A stretch of 64,000 nt of DNA from Fratercula arctica (taxonomy: Eukaryota; Chordata; Aves; Charadriiformes; Alcidae), in assembly GCA_947846985.1 (NCBI GenBank), contig CANTUZ010000020.1, positions 5,863,459 through 5,927,458 of the forward strand, read 5' to 3'. Positions 21,717 through 34,289 of this stretch are shown here, piece by piece (position 1 is the first letter of the stretch; each line of letters starts with the position of its first letter). The position numbers and the translations under genes are program-made. A model generated the notes under the pieces. The model made no database searches, was not told where the DNA came from, and worked only from the letters and a program-made list of their open reading frames with translations.

Positions 21717-24700
21717 TTAATTTGATGTATTTGCAAATAGATTTTAAATACAGCCACCTAATGGGCTACCGTGTTTATTCCAAGTTTACAGACAGTGTGC
21801 TGTGCCCGGTGGCTGCCAGCAAGACGCCTGGCTCCTGCCGAGCATCGCCTCTGCCCCGCTGTGGGGCAGCCGGCCGGCGAGAGCGGGGGGACTCGGGGGG
21901 CATCCCCACAGCTGGGCAGCGTGGGTGGCAGTAGCTGCAAGAGGTCGTTGGTCAAGCAACACTGACCAAGATTATGGAAAAAAAAACAAAAAACAAAAAA
22001 CAAAAGTCTACATTGCCTTTATTTCCAGGGAGGACCCCCCCTCCGGCTGTTATTTATGTAAAGTAAGTACAGCCTACAGACTATGGTGGTATTTCTCAGA
22101 AAGAAACCAAAACTGTAATTAGGAAATAAAGGAATGGCTTTTAGTCTGAGTAAATATCAGGTTAGTGCCAGGTGGTACTGAAGCATCAGATGAGACGTAA
22201 AACTCATCAGTGGCAGCAGTGAAAGGCATCTTTAATAGCACCAGGGGAAAAGGACTGGAAAGGGCTCTCATCTCCACCCTGGCAATTGCTGATAATAAAG
22301 TGCTGCTGTTTCCTACCTGGGAAATGAGGTCCCAGAGGCATGAGTCTCCATTTTTCAAAGGAGGGTTTCTTCAAAAAAGCAGACAGGAGCATCCTCAGTC
22401 ATTACCAACTGCTCCTGACCCACCGCACTGGAAACTCTAACGGCCCGCACTCAAAATATCCTTTTGTTTTGATTTTAAAGTCGTGTCCTTGGTCTTGGAG
22501 GGATAAATAAAATGAAATAGAAATCTAAGAGCCACTTCTTTGGTTGTCTCCTGAAGAGAAGGATGCAACAGCAAAACTATTTCAACTTCAGTGCTAGATG
22601 ACCTGAAGAAATGACAGGGCTCTGCTAGCAGTTCTGAGCACACAGCTAAATTCAGACACCACTTACTTATTGATGTGTTTGTACAATAGGAGTGGCTGGG
22701 AAGGCTGCAGACTCCCAGGTACCTTCTGATGGCACATAATAAGCACCGACAACACAGACCTACAGTGAATAATAGAACAAAAAGCTTCCAGTATCACTGA
22801 AAATCAAAGCGCATATGCAATCAGATGCTATCCAGTTAAACCTCCTGGGAAGGGGGCGAGGGGCATCGTGCGAGCCTAGCTCTTGCCGTGAAGGAGGGGG
22901 GTATTACAGGACAGTTGCATTAAAATATAAACATCCAAGAGTATTAGCGTTTAAAATTACAGTTCTATTTCACTGTACAAATTATAGTGTATCTCATATA
23001 ATGCTATTGATAAGGTCCAACTAAAGAAGCAGCATAAAACCGACATCCAAATTGTGGACATAATCCCAAACCTATATTCTCAGTATTATGACGATGTAAG
23101 GGGGGGGGGAATAAACCTACGTATTGAGATAATAAAAGATGCATTAGAAATTACCAAGATGAATAAACTTCCCACAGTAACAGAGAGTTAACGACTCTGG
23201 TTTTTCCCTGAGCTGCAGGAAGGATTTCAGGCCGGAGCAGAGCATTCCAGGCACGGCACCTTTGTCTTTTCCATGCCCAGGACGGCACCTCCCCATCCGT
23301 CAGAGCGGGCACGGGCTGAGACACGGCCATCCTTCCACCGCTCCCCTGCGCCCGCGACTAATAAGCACTGTGGTGGTTTCTCCAATTACATTTTTCTTTC
23401 AGATATTTTTCTTCTTAGCTCCACCAAATGCATTTTTTTCCCCCGTGGTACCACACCGGAATTACTGCCGCCGAAGGTCCTGACACGCTGCCAAACAGCC
23501 TCCGTCAGCTGTTTTGTGAAGAGCAGAACTCTCCGAAATGGGAGTATTTCTGGTTTGTGCTTTTAGAGGACTCTTTTCTGCAAGGATCACAGGCGATTAT
23601 GATGAACAAAGAGCACCTTAATTTTATACAGACAGAAGCCGGGGGTCTATTAAGGGGAGAATGAGGGAGGCCCTGGGGGATGCTGCGGCGTGGGGCTGGG
23701 GGAGATGCCGCAGCAGGGATGGAGGGGAGCAGGAAGGTACATGGGCATATGTGGGTGCCCAAGGGCAAATGGCAGCTCCAGGAGGTGGCCAGCAGTGCCC
23801 AGCCTCTGTGTGACAGGGGTTGTGTTCTCCCGTGACACCCCACGCAGGAGGATCACAACGGGCAGGGCTGTTAGTGCCGCTCAACAGGACTTCGGCTGGG
23901 GCAGGGGGAGGCCTGAGGGAGTTTGCACGATAAGTTCGAGATAAGGAGTACGACGAATCGACTGGTTTTTTTCCACCTCCGAGAACTTTTCCTCCGACCC
24001 CTGGGGGATGCAGCCCCTCTCACCAGCATTTGTAATCTTGGGGAGAGCATCGGTGATGAGAAGTGACGCCGCATCATTTAGCTAAAGCGCTCTGGTGACA
24101 GAGGGCACACGATCGATACGTGGAGGCTGAGGCTCCATTACTTACAAGAAGTGCTTCAGAGAGAGCTTTGGAAACGCGAGCCCTCTCCCGGGACCTCTCC
24201 TAGATGGTTTCAGATTAATTGTTACAGGTTTGTTGGTTTGTTTTTATGGAAGAAAGAAGATTTGTTTGCTTTTTTTTCCCCCTGGAGCTTCACCATCATC
24301 TTTTCTCATTAGGATGGTGGCGGGAGGTCAATAGAGTCCCCTGTCTGAGCGAGATTCCTCCATAATTCGGACGGGAAACTTTCAGAGCTGCAGCGTTCGA
24401 GGTACCTTCCCCAGCGCGTTGCTCTGGGTTTCAGAGCAAGCCACGGAACACGCAGCCACCTCCCCGCTACCAGCTTCTTCGTTAAACACAAACAGCTTCG
24501 TAATTACTACCAAGGCATCAGAGACAAATGGTGGCAGTGCTGTTCTCCAGGCTGAGACTTGCTGGCTCGGCGGTGTCCCCGCCGTGCTTCTGGTGGCATT
24601 TTACTACCACGCAGAGGAACGAAGCCGAGCAGAAAGGCTCTGCCGCCGAGGGGAGTCAGTGCTTCCTACCCAGAGGACAAGTGGAGAGCTGCCTCCCCTC

Positions 24701-25414
24701 CCTCTGCCCATCCTCCTCCTCACCATTCGCTCTGGTTTTTGGTTTTCTTAATTATTTTGGAATCCAGAGAATAATCTGTCGCCAAATCCTGCAGAACAAA
24801 TTGAACGTCAGGTCTTCAAACCATTCTAATAAAGCAGATGGTATCACAAGCCTGTAAATCTCCTCCCAACTTCAATGCCTCTAAATGCTGACAGATTATC
24901 CATTAATGGGCAGATTAATCCTGAACAGCAAAAACAGTGGGAAGGAAAATACATGCTTTTGTCTCCATAACGGGGAAAACGAACGCGCTAATATGTACAA
25001 CTCACAGGAGAGGTGCAGTTACATCCATTACGAGCAGACGGCGCGACTGGCAGAGCCCAGAGGCGCTGGAAGACACATGCACAGGGCGACGCGTCCGCCA
25101 GTGCCCGCTGCCTCGCCGGGACCAGGAAAAGAAAAATGACTTCACGATGGAAAGGACAGGGCTGACTGTCCTGGTGTCGGAGTCTAGTTTCCAAACGGGC
25201 CACTATTGTCAGCGTTTCTGATTATTTCTCCTCACTTTATTTCCCCGCCGGGCTGGGACGGCACACAGCCTTCCCGCAGACCCCCTCCCTAACGCGAGCT
25301 GTTTTGCTGATGAGTTTTGGCCAATTCTTTGTCAGCCTCAACAGTAGCCACTTCACTGGCCATTGTACAGCCAAGTGAAGGATTTTCGGTCTTCTATGTT
25401 GCATGCAGTGCCTG

Positions 25415-25435
25415 CCCCCCCCCCCCCCCACCCCC
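25415..25435. repeat. Poly(C) tract
   Basis: Fifteen C followed by A and five more C. On the minus strand this is a G-run. Confidence 0.95.
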
Positions 25436-25816
25436 GCAGCGCAGCATCCCCTTCTCGATGCCATCCCCTCCTCTCCCCGCCGCTGATTTGCTTGGCAGGT
25501 GTGAAACACTAATTGCCTCACATGGGAGCTTGGCTCACTGTCTGTCGCGTTTGACTGAAATATCATTCTCTGCTGCAAATATAATTACTGGGGGTCTGGA
25601 TTTTAAAAATAGCCTCTCGCCTGTCTGTTAATTAGGAGCCATGCTTTGCTACACAACGAGATATTTTGGTTAATTATAAAAGAGAAAAGGACAAATTTGT
25701 CACGTCTTTTGTTTTCGTTCCACCGTGTCTCCCGGTGACAGCCGTGCCGAGCCGTGATGGACTGCTCAGCCGGCAGCGCCAGCTGCTCCCACCCAAACCG
25801 GGAGGGGGTCAGCGCT

Positions 25817-25837
25817 GGGGGGGGGGGGTGGGGTGGG
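25817..25837. repeat. Poly(G) tract with G-quadruplex potential
   Basis: Twelve G, then TGGGGTGGG: enough G-triplets with short loops for a plus-strand quadruplex. Confidence 0.85.
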
Positions 25838-27059
25838 TGTCTCACCGCCCAGGGGGGTGCCCCCGCCTCCCCTCGCCACCGAGAAGTTTAAACAAAGGAA
25901 GGAAAATTTCAGTCAAAACCTAGATCTTCACTCAAACGCTTCCCAATCAAATCTTTAAGGACTGCCTGATCGGAAACACTGATAGATTCTCATGAAATCT
26001 GCCCAAAGTGCCCATCTGAGGCATCCTGGGCAGCAGCTCCGGCATCCAACGGGCCCCCTCCTGTCTGTCCTCCGCCTGGGCTGGGGACAGGCAGAGATGG
26101 CACTCCTGCATCCCTCCCCCACCATTCCCAAACCAAGAGGGCCCATCTTCTCAGGCTCACTGAATGCTCACACCAATATTCATACACATTCAAGGTTTGT
26201 TTCTTAAAAAGAAGGAAAAAAAAAAAAAAAGCCACTTCATAGGTGCCAGTGCAAGTAGAGGAGAGCGATGACAAGTTTGGAAATGCCAGATGAAGGTGCT
26301 AACAAACCTCCCCTTGGCCTCATACGCTAATTAATAATGTGTTAATAAACCTCCAGAAGAGTAAAGATCGATAGAGCTGCTGCATTCCCAGGCGCTGCGC
26401 GAAACCCGCCAGGCAGCAGCGGCAGCCGCAGCCCAGGAGAGGGAAGGGCCAAGCGCGGCTTTCCCGGTGATGAGATTCCCGGTTACGGAAAGCAGCACCC
26501 ACCCGTGGCACATGCCGGACACAAGACACCAGGTTGGGTTGAGCGAGCTCGTTTGAACAGGAGTCTCGGAACCAACCAGGTGACCCCACGGTTTTAAGGA
26601 TGCGCTGTGGCATCGGGGCAGGACGAGGAGATGGAGGAGCCGCCGGAGCTTGCAGCCCTTGGACGGGGACCGCCTGCCACAACCCCTCACCTTCCTGCCC
26701 CCCGGCCATCGCCAGGACACAGAGGTGCCTACACTGCAGACAAGGTTTTGGTATGCTGCTCTGAATCACCATCCTAACGCCCAACTTCAGAGAAAAGTAT
26801 CAGATCAACCAGATTATTGGTTCTCTGCAGCTGAAAAGAAGTTTTGAGCAGCCTGGAGGTGGAGGAGCCTCATCCAGCTCTTCTCCGTGGGCCCAGGCAG
26901 CGGCAACCGAGAAACCGAAAGGCGAGAGAAGGGAAGCAAGAGGAGTTGGGACCGTTTATTTCTGGACCTGGTGTTTGGATGGCCTGGTGTTCAGGTATGG
27001 GCACGAGGGAAACAACCTGTTCAGCACGGTGCCGTGGATTCCCTCTTCCTTTCACAAAT

Positions 27060-27480
27060 GCAATTTTCAGTTCTGGGTTTATAAAAGATCAGCAGCAACA
27101 CTTTGCACTAAGATGCATTGATAGAATGTTCCATAATTATTTATGTAATTATCCAGCATTTCAAAGAACCCACGATAACAGCTTAAATTGATGTATTAAA
27201 CGAGCATAATAATTATTCCGACAATATTGAATGCCATTCTGTCAAATAATCACTTCATATATATGAAGAAAGCTTTCAGAAATAGCACCATAATTCAAGA
27301 TACACCAGATTAATGACTCAAAAATCCCATATCCTTTTCCTGAAGACAGACAGAACTTTGTATATGAAAAATTAAATACGTATGTACAGAGCACACGTGG
27401 AAATATCATACATCAAAACCAGTAAGAAACAATAGAAGAGGGAGAGGAATAAAATAGCGCTTCTTTAGCCAAGAACAGTT
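27060..27480. promoter_or_regulatory. AT-rich candidate conserved non-coding element
   Basis: Unique, AT-rich and microsatellite-free within GC-rich surroundings, with clustered homeodomain-type cores (TAATTATT, ATAATTA, GTAATTA). Conservation cannot be measured here; the call rests on composition and motif density. Confidence 0.3.
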
Positions 27481-28086
27481 GTGCAAGGATTACACTGCTT
27501 CAGAAACTTCTCCAGGTAACAAAGCAATCAGGAATAGGAAATGTCTCTAAATCAACAGCCTGGATGGGACCTTTGTGCCCCAAATTCCATCCTGAGCCTG
27601 GTCCATATTGTCCTCCCAATCTTAGCCTTCCCCCAGTAGTAGCTACTGGGGGAAATAATAATAATAGGTTCCAGTATAGCACAGGAAAAATCCCATTAAA
27701 TGAACTGCAGCGAATCTGTGCTTGCCTTCTCCTCCTGCTGATACTTCAGTAGCACTTAGAAGAGTGGCACAAACTTTATAACCTTGTGATTAAGATTAAA
27801 AAATAAAGCCCAGTAAAAATCCCTGTGAATTATTGAAACTGTAGCTCATTATAATGGAAGAAGTGAGCCTTTATTTTCAGTAAGTGACATGGGAGCAGAA
27901 AAATGGCAGGATAGTGATGCTCAGGCAGAACAATTATTTCATTCTGATAGAAAAGCATAAAGTTTATCACTTTGATTACTACCCTGATTATTTTTTTTTT
28001 TTTTATTTGCACCCAGTTTAGAGACCAATAAATCAGGAGGGTTTCTGGTGCTCCATCTCTGCTGCTGGAACCTGCTCAGCCACAGA

Positions 28087-28110
28087 AAGCACCTGCCGGG
28101 GCAGGTGCTT
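28087..28110. promoter_or_regulatory. Perfect palindrome of two facing E-boxes
   Basis: AAGCACCTGCC and its exact reverse complement are separated by GG. This gives CACCTG and CAGGTG E2-boxes in opposite orientation, the type of site bound by ZEB, SNAI and class I bHLH factors. Binding is inferred. Confidence 0.35.
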
Positions 28111-28639
28111 AGTGCTCCATCACATCGCTGCATCCTCAGCCCTCCATCCCAGGCCCTTTTCTGCCTAAAGCGCTGGATTTGTCGCAGCCCCTATTCCTCA
28201 TTTCGCAATACAGAGCTTTGAGACAAAAATTCTCAGCTTGGACAAAAGGCGAGCTCGGGATTTACAAGGGTCCCACCCTTGGGCATGTCCAAACTGAGGG
28301 TGTGATGCTGTTGATAGTGATCAAAACCAGCTGCTAAGCGCCTAAGGCAGAGCAGAAAGGGCGATTTGGTTTTTTCTTGATTGTAGGACAGCAAAAAAAC
28401 CTGCACAATCCTTCTGCCCAGAGGAGCGAGGAGCACAGGAACACACCTCTCCGGAGGAACCCACCGCAATGGCTGTACCCCAAGCAGCAGGAGAGGCTTC
28501 CACCAGCGGGAGCCACAAGCCCTGAGCGGGGAACTGGTTGCCACCCGCCCGCTGCCCCCGCGGCACTGCTGTTTACGCTGGCACTGCTGCTCTCCTCCGG
28601 GTGCGGGTGCGTGACACTTTGCCCATAAAGCATGTCAGC

Positions 28640-28980
28640 GTGATGCACTGTGTAAGAGTGACATAACTTTCATCAAGGGGAAATTTAAGGCTTAAAGTGC
28701 CTTTAAAATGCTGGCATCACTCACCATATGCGCTAGCTCTTTTTGAATATTACACCCATTATATGTAATTCTTTCTCCTCTTGGAGAAATATTAGCATGT
28801 ACTTTTCTCCCTGTCAATCACTTTTTTTGACCTTTGCAGCATCAGCCGTCTTTAAGAGGGTCACATTTACTCTGACGTCTGCGCCTTCCAGAGCCTCCAC
28901 TAACAACACCACGAAGCCAGACTGGGAATGAGATTCTTATACATTTATACGGCATGTCGAATTCCCTTCAGGGAATTCAA
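28640..28980. promoter_or_regulatory. AT-rich candidate regulatory stretch ending in a palindrome
   Basis: Low-complexity-free AT-rich sequence with an ATTAGCATG core (octamer-like) and, at 28959-28978, a perfect inverted repeat GAATTCCC with a 4-base spacer. Function inferred only. Confidence 0.28.
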
Positions 28981-29989
28981 GCTATTTCAAACTCAAATCA
29001 CTCCCTAGAGAAGAGAGGCCATCGCCAGGGCGGTGATGGGCTGAATGATGCCTGTGCTCACGTGTCTGCAGACCGGCCCTGAGAGAGCTGTTTTTTACCG
29101 AAACACACTTTATCCCACTCGTTTAACAAGTCTCATTTCTGCAGTCGGTCCTCGCAGAGCCATGGCCATAGTGCTGTGGCCAGAGGGGCTCCCAGCACAT
29201 GTGGAGCAGGGTCCCCTCTCTCAGCACCCAAATACTGGTACCAGGGGACGCCCCTCGCCAGCTCTGCCCAGCTCCCGATGCTGCAGGGTGCTGGGGTGCA
29301 GAGCTTCTGGGCGACTGACAACACTGATCCAAAGCCTCTTGAGTGGTGAGGTAAGGACCACACCGCAGGACCTCTGAACTGGGCACCGCGTTTGTAAATT
29401 CTCACTTCTTTTTGCATTTCTTTTGCAAACAAGGCAATAACCCTAAAGCTCAGGAGCAGAAAAAGGGAGTGCTACGTCCCAGCCCCCACTTCGGCGTTAC
29501 AAACAGGAGAACCTTTTCAGATACTTTAAAGCCAGTCCATTTACAATCCACTGCCTCTACACATAGATGGGGATTTTTTTTGTTGTTGTTTACCATTTGC
29601 CCTGCTACACAGCTACAAATAAGCACACTAGATCACAACTGCCCTGCAAAGCCAAGACATCTCAGCTAATTAGTCAGGACCCCTTGTTCTTGAATGCATC
29701 ACTTCTTAACTGGAGAGAAAGGGTTGCATTTCATTGTCTGTGCGCACGGGGTCAGAAACACATTCAAGGCCTGAACGGTGACGAGCTGAGGCAGCCGAGG
29801 CACAGAAAAGCACTTTACGAATAAAGGTCCGACTTCAGCCCCCACCTGGCGCACACCCCGTGCGATGTGCTGTTACCTCATGTCCCCCTGAGCCCTCCAA
29901 AACTTGGCCAGCGCTTCACTTCTGCCCCGTCTGGGAAGGGATTCGCAAACTGCTCCGGAAGCTGTGAATCCGGGGGGGGAAAAAAAAAA

Positions 29990-30560
29990 AAAAGAAAAAG
30001 CTGGAAAAGCCACTAGATGGCAGCCAGAGCGCCGGGAGCTGGAGCATCCCCCCCCCGCCCGGCAGCCTCGCACCTCTCCCTGCTCCCACCTCGCCTCGCC
30101 CTTTTCCTCCCAGGAACAATCCGGTGCCCCCCCTCCTTCCTCCTCCCGCGGGGGGGGACACCGGGAGATGGGGAACACCGTGGGACGGCGGGCACCGGGG
30201 GTGGGGGGGGGCGGCGGAGTCCTGCCCTGGGAACCCGGCACCGGCAGCAAGCGGGCCCCGCCCTCATCAACTGCGTGCATAAATTATCCCCGTAATTACA
30301 CCGTATGCACAAATTGTACTATATTAATCACTATAGGATGCTAATTACCCTGCCCGCTGCCCCGGGGGGAGCGACCCCGGGGGTTGCGCTGCCGGAGACG
30401 GTTCCCCCCCCCGGGGAGGTGCGCGGGGGATGCAGCGGGGCAGCGCCCTCCCAAACGGCGGCGATTAACCCAGCTGCAGGGTGTTGCTGGCTGAGAAATC
30501 CCTCTAATTGCCCTGAATGGGGGGCGCTGGGGGGGGGGCATTTGTTTTAATAAGGCTCTT
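29990..30560. promoter_or_regulatory. Intergenic CpG-rich island with AT-rich core
   Basis: GC- and CpG-dense sequence with several G-runs flanks an AT-rich core at about 30280-30350 that contains CGTAATTACA, TTAATCA and GCTAATTACC. This could be a promoter of an unannotated transcript or a developmental enhancer. Open frames through it (for example 30017-30295 plus) have no recognisable domain. Confidence 0.4.
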
Positions 30561-33066
30561 TTGTGCCCGCGTGGGTGCGCTTGGTGGCCGGTGCCGTGGG
30601 TTTGGGGGTAGAATTGCGACAACAGATGCAGGAGGGGAGAAGTTTCCGTCCTGAACCTCTCGTCCTGCTCATTGCTACCTCTCTGAGCTGCCACTCACAC
30701 CCCAAAGCCGCTGTTTAATGAGCCTCGCTCAGCTGCAGGAATCAATTAATACTCAAGCACCTTGGCTCAGGCTTGGTAAGCGCAAAGCCATTGAGTTAAA
30801 GCAAAAATAAGTGGCGAGCAAACCCTCGCGTAATCCTCCGCCATGGGGCGGCCACAGCAAAGCTGGGCCCTGCCGTCAGGCGAAACGTGTGTTATCCGTG
30901 TTGTGCGCTCGGCTCCAGTCCCCCCCCAGTATCCCACATCCCGCTCCCCATCCCAGCCATCTGCAGTATTTCAGATGGCTTATTCGTGAAACGCGCGGCG
31001 AGAAAGAAATTAAAAATCCTACTGTATGCAAATGGGAACCTGTGCAAATTGTGCTCAGGAGCTCTGGGGAAGGAGCAGCTGTGATTTGCCAACCCAAGCA
31101 GAAAATTAAAAAGATTGTTTTACAAACACGCAGGGGGCGTGCGCGCGTGTGCCCACACGTGTGAGGGGTGGCAGGGCCGGGGTCCCCTCCGTGCCCAGCA
31201 GCGCTTGTCTGCGCTGGAGAGAGGGCAGCGGAGGCAGGAAAGGATTTGTGGTCCCTTGGTTCTCAAATCCCCTCTGCCAAAGACGGCTTTCATCCTGCCA
31301 GCAATGAAAGGCAATTGAGGGGGACGTGATCTGTAGCTCTGAGCCGCAGGGTAGGTAATAAGGCAGTTGAAAGTCTCCTTGCCTTCTAGGTCAGTGCTTT
31401 GCAGACAGGTCAGGGATCCGTCTGCACGTTTAACCTGGTTTTTGAAGTGAGAAGGACACCCGCGTTTTCAGGGCTCAGCAGAGATGGGAAAACTCAATCC
31501 ACTTCAGATCCTCTCCGGCACCCCACGCCTGAGGTGTGCAGTAAAGGCTTTGGCTCGAGAGTCATCCTGCAGCTGAACGGAGTTCACTGAAGATAACGCA
31601 GCTGCAGGGCAGCGGCTGGTGCCCGCGGGCAGGAGCGGTGCCGGAGGGCGGCAGCTCCAAAGAGCGGATGAAGGAGATGGCGGCGAAACGGCTGCGAGCG
31701 GTGCCTGGGTGCGGGGCTGCCCGCAGCAGCTCTAGGACACATTCCCAGAGGCTTTCCAGGGACCTTCTTGTGTGGTTCACCCACCAGGCCTGGATACATT
31801 TCTTGCTGCGCGTTATAAGCATTCACTCTTACACTCTAATTTAATGAGGTGTCTTAAATGTGGCTTTAATCGCAGCATTAAGGTAACGGTCACTGCTGGT
31901 GAGTGCAAACATCTTTCCTGAGCAGACAGCTCTGCTGCATCCTTACTAATCCAAAACTCATATCCATATTAATCACTCCACAGATTATTACTCAACCCAT
32001 ACCCATTACCAACCTGCTAATCCTCCAGCCCACCTCGCTGCTCCTCTGCAAACGGAGAAGGAGATTCCACCTTGTTTCAGAGGTGCGTCCCTGGGAGCGG
32101 GCTCCCCGCAGAGCTCCCCACTTAACAGCTCTCTATCAGAAGGCAGTCAATTTATTAGCCTGTGTGTAAATGAGGTATTTGTTTGAGACCTGCAATTAGT
32201 ACAGTGCAGAGACCACTGTGGACGCACTTCCTACAGCCTCGCCATGCCAGTGCGCGCCCAGCCCCGGCAGCGCCTGCTCTGGCTCCTGCTCCGGCAGGAG
32301 GAATATCCCTCTCCTGTGCCAGACAGGGAATTACAGCATCTCCAGAAGGTGATTTAGCTCAGCTGGGGTGACATCTCCTATCTGTCTGTAGCAGGAGAGG
32401 TGAATCCTACCCATTAGCACGTTAGGAGCTGCTGGCTGTTATTTTGCTGCCAGCCTGGTCCAGCAGAATTTACAATCCTGGAAGCACCGGGCCATCCCCC
32501 TGCTCCTACCTGTGTAGGCAAAAAGGCCAGAGCAGGCGCAGAGCAATCCTTTGAGTTCTCTCCCAAAGTGGATTTGAGCATTTCTGGGGCTTGATCTATT
32601 TGTTGGGTGTATTTGTTCTGTGGCACTAGCCTTGAGCCACTTCCCTCCCGGGCAGGGGGCCGGCACTCTGACCTGTGCTTGTCAAAGGCTAAGATGTTAT
32701 TTGAGCACGTATAAAATATTCATGAAGTCTGTGACCTAGTCTATAAACTCCTGTACGGCCTGAGGCAATGCCTTTGTGGGGAGCTCAGAGAGATTGCAGG
32801 TTCCCGCTGCAAAAATCAAATGAACGTCAAAAGAATGCTTAAAAACTCGTGCAAGAGCAACTCTCCCGCCCGAGATGATCCCAACACTTCCCTTTGTGAC
32901 AGCCGAACATGGCAAAAAAAAAAAAAAAAAGAACTTTTAAGCATTTATATCTTCTCCTCAAAGCTCAGCCTAATTGAGCGCTAACAAAAGAGAAAATGCT
33001 TTCTCCTCTCCGGGCAGCCGGCAGCGGCTGGAGCAGAATGACAATGTCGGCTGTGCGGAACCAGGC

Positions 33067-33478
33067 AGCATCCTGCATCCCTGCCTGCATCCTGCATCCC
33101 TACTCGCATCCCTGCCCACATCCTGCATCCCTGCCCGCATCCTGCATCCTTCCTTGCATCCCTGCCTGCATCCCTGCCCGCATCCTGCATCCCACACCCC
33201 TGCCCGCATCCCTGCCTGCGTCCTGCATCCCTGCCCACATCCCTGCTCACATCCTGCATCCCTGCCTGCATCCTGCATCCCTGCCCACATCCCTGCCCAC
33301 ATCCCTGCATCCCTACTCGCATCCCTGCCCACATCCTGCATCCCTGCCCGCATCCTGCATCCTTCCTTGCATCCCTGCCTGCATCCCTGCCCGCATCCTG
33401 CATCCCACACCCCTGCCCGCATCCCTGCCTGCATCCTGCATCCCTGCCTGCATCCCGCATCCCTGCCCGCATCCCGGC
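33067..33478. repeat. CATCCCTGCC minisatellite with 213-bp higher-order period
   Basis: Built of roughly 10-bp units (CATCCCTGCC, CATCCTG, CATCCTTCC). A block starting TACTCGCATC at 33101 recurs almost unchanged at 33314, so the array is a duplicated higher-order unit. The large Cys- or His-rich frames on both strands are products of the repeat. Confidence 0.96.
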
Positions 33479-34289
33479 CGCACACCGAGGGTGTGTCTCT
33501 GGAGCCAGCCCTGGCACCCAGCGGGGACCCAGCTAATGAACGGATTACTCCTCAGTGCTTCTACAGTGCCTTTCATCTGAGGGTCTCAAAAATGTAATTA
33601 AATCTCCCCACACCTGCGCAAGGGGTGGGAAGCAGCTCCATTCTCTTTTTCAGAGGGGAAGGAGGCAGGTTGCTCACACGGCAAGGCAGTGGCAGGGCTG
33701 GGAGTGAACCACAGGGGAGAATAATTCTCTCCACTGCAGGAGTAAATGGAGGTTATTTATTGCTTTGAAACACCAGGAGGCCGTGGTATTTCCAGCTTTT
33801 ATGTCTGTGGAGCCAGAGGTCCAGTTCTGGGCTCGGCTTTAGCCAGGAGCTGGCCGCCAGCCGCCCTTGGAAGGTGCTGGGGAGGTGGGGAGATTTGGGG
33901 GGGGGGGTCTGCAGCCCCAGAGCAACCCCCGTCCCCACCCCGAGGGGGTGATGCTGCTGGGGACCGGCGCTGCGCACCAGGGGACGAGGGGGTGCCCGTC
34001 ATCACGAGGAGCACAGCGCATCCCCAGAACTCTTGGAGAGGGCTGGGCAGCCATGGAAAAGGTGTTTTCAATTATTTTGTTTTAAACGGGCTACAAAGAA
34101 CCCCCACGCTTTGTACTTCCTCCTGCTGAGAGCCTCCTGCTCCCTTCCCAGCCTGCTCCGAAGCAGGGACGCTGTGGGAGCACAGAGGGAGGACACATGC
34201 CAGCCCCATGGGCACCCAGTTATGGAGCTCCAAGATTTGCCTTGCAGTAAGTCTGGACCCAAAAAAAAAAAAAAAAAAAAAGAGTTTTA

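Larger units (their letters stand above)
21717..29870. other. Intergenic DNA between CD34 and PLXNA2, no gene seen
   Basis: Unique DNA with a C-run at 25415-25429, a G-run at 25817-25828 and AT-rich stretches at 25.56-25.70, 27.06-27.48 and 28.64-28.98 kb. No splice-bounded exon with a recognisable protein was found. Confidence 0.55.

Noticed and set aside
21389..21757. 122-codon minus-strand frame resembling a reverse transcriptase tail
   Set aside because: It is the C-terminal remnant of CR1 ORF2 in a truncated LINE, not a host gene. It is annotated as a mobile element.
29904..30344. 146- and 135-codon frames in the CpG-rich patch at 30 kb
   Set aside because: GC-rich sequence has few stops. 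No domain or flanking splice pattern supports a protein, so the region is kept only as a candidate regulatory element.
32970..33597. Cys/Met-rich frames and a 207-codon His/Pro-rich frame
   Set aside because: Translation of the CATCCCTGCC array on both strands; not a metal-binding protein.
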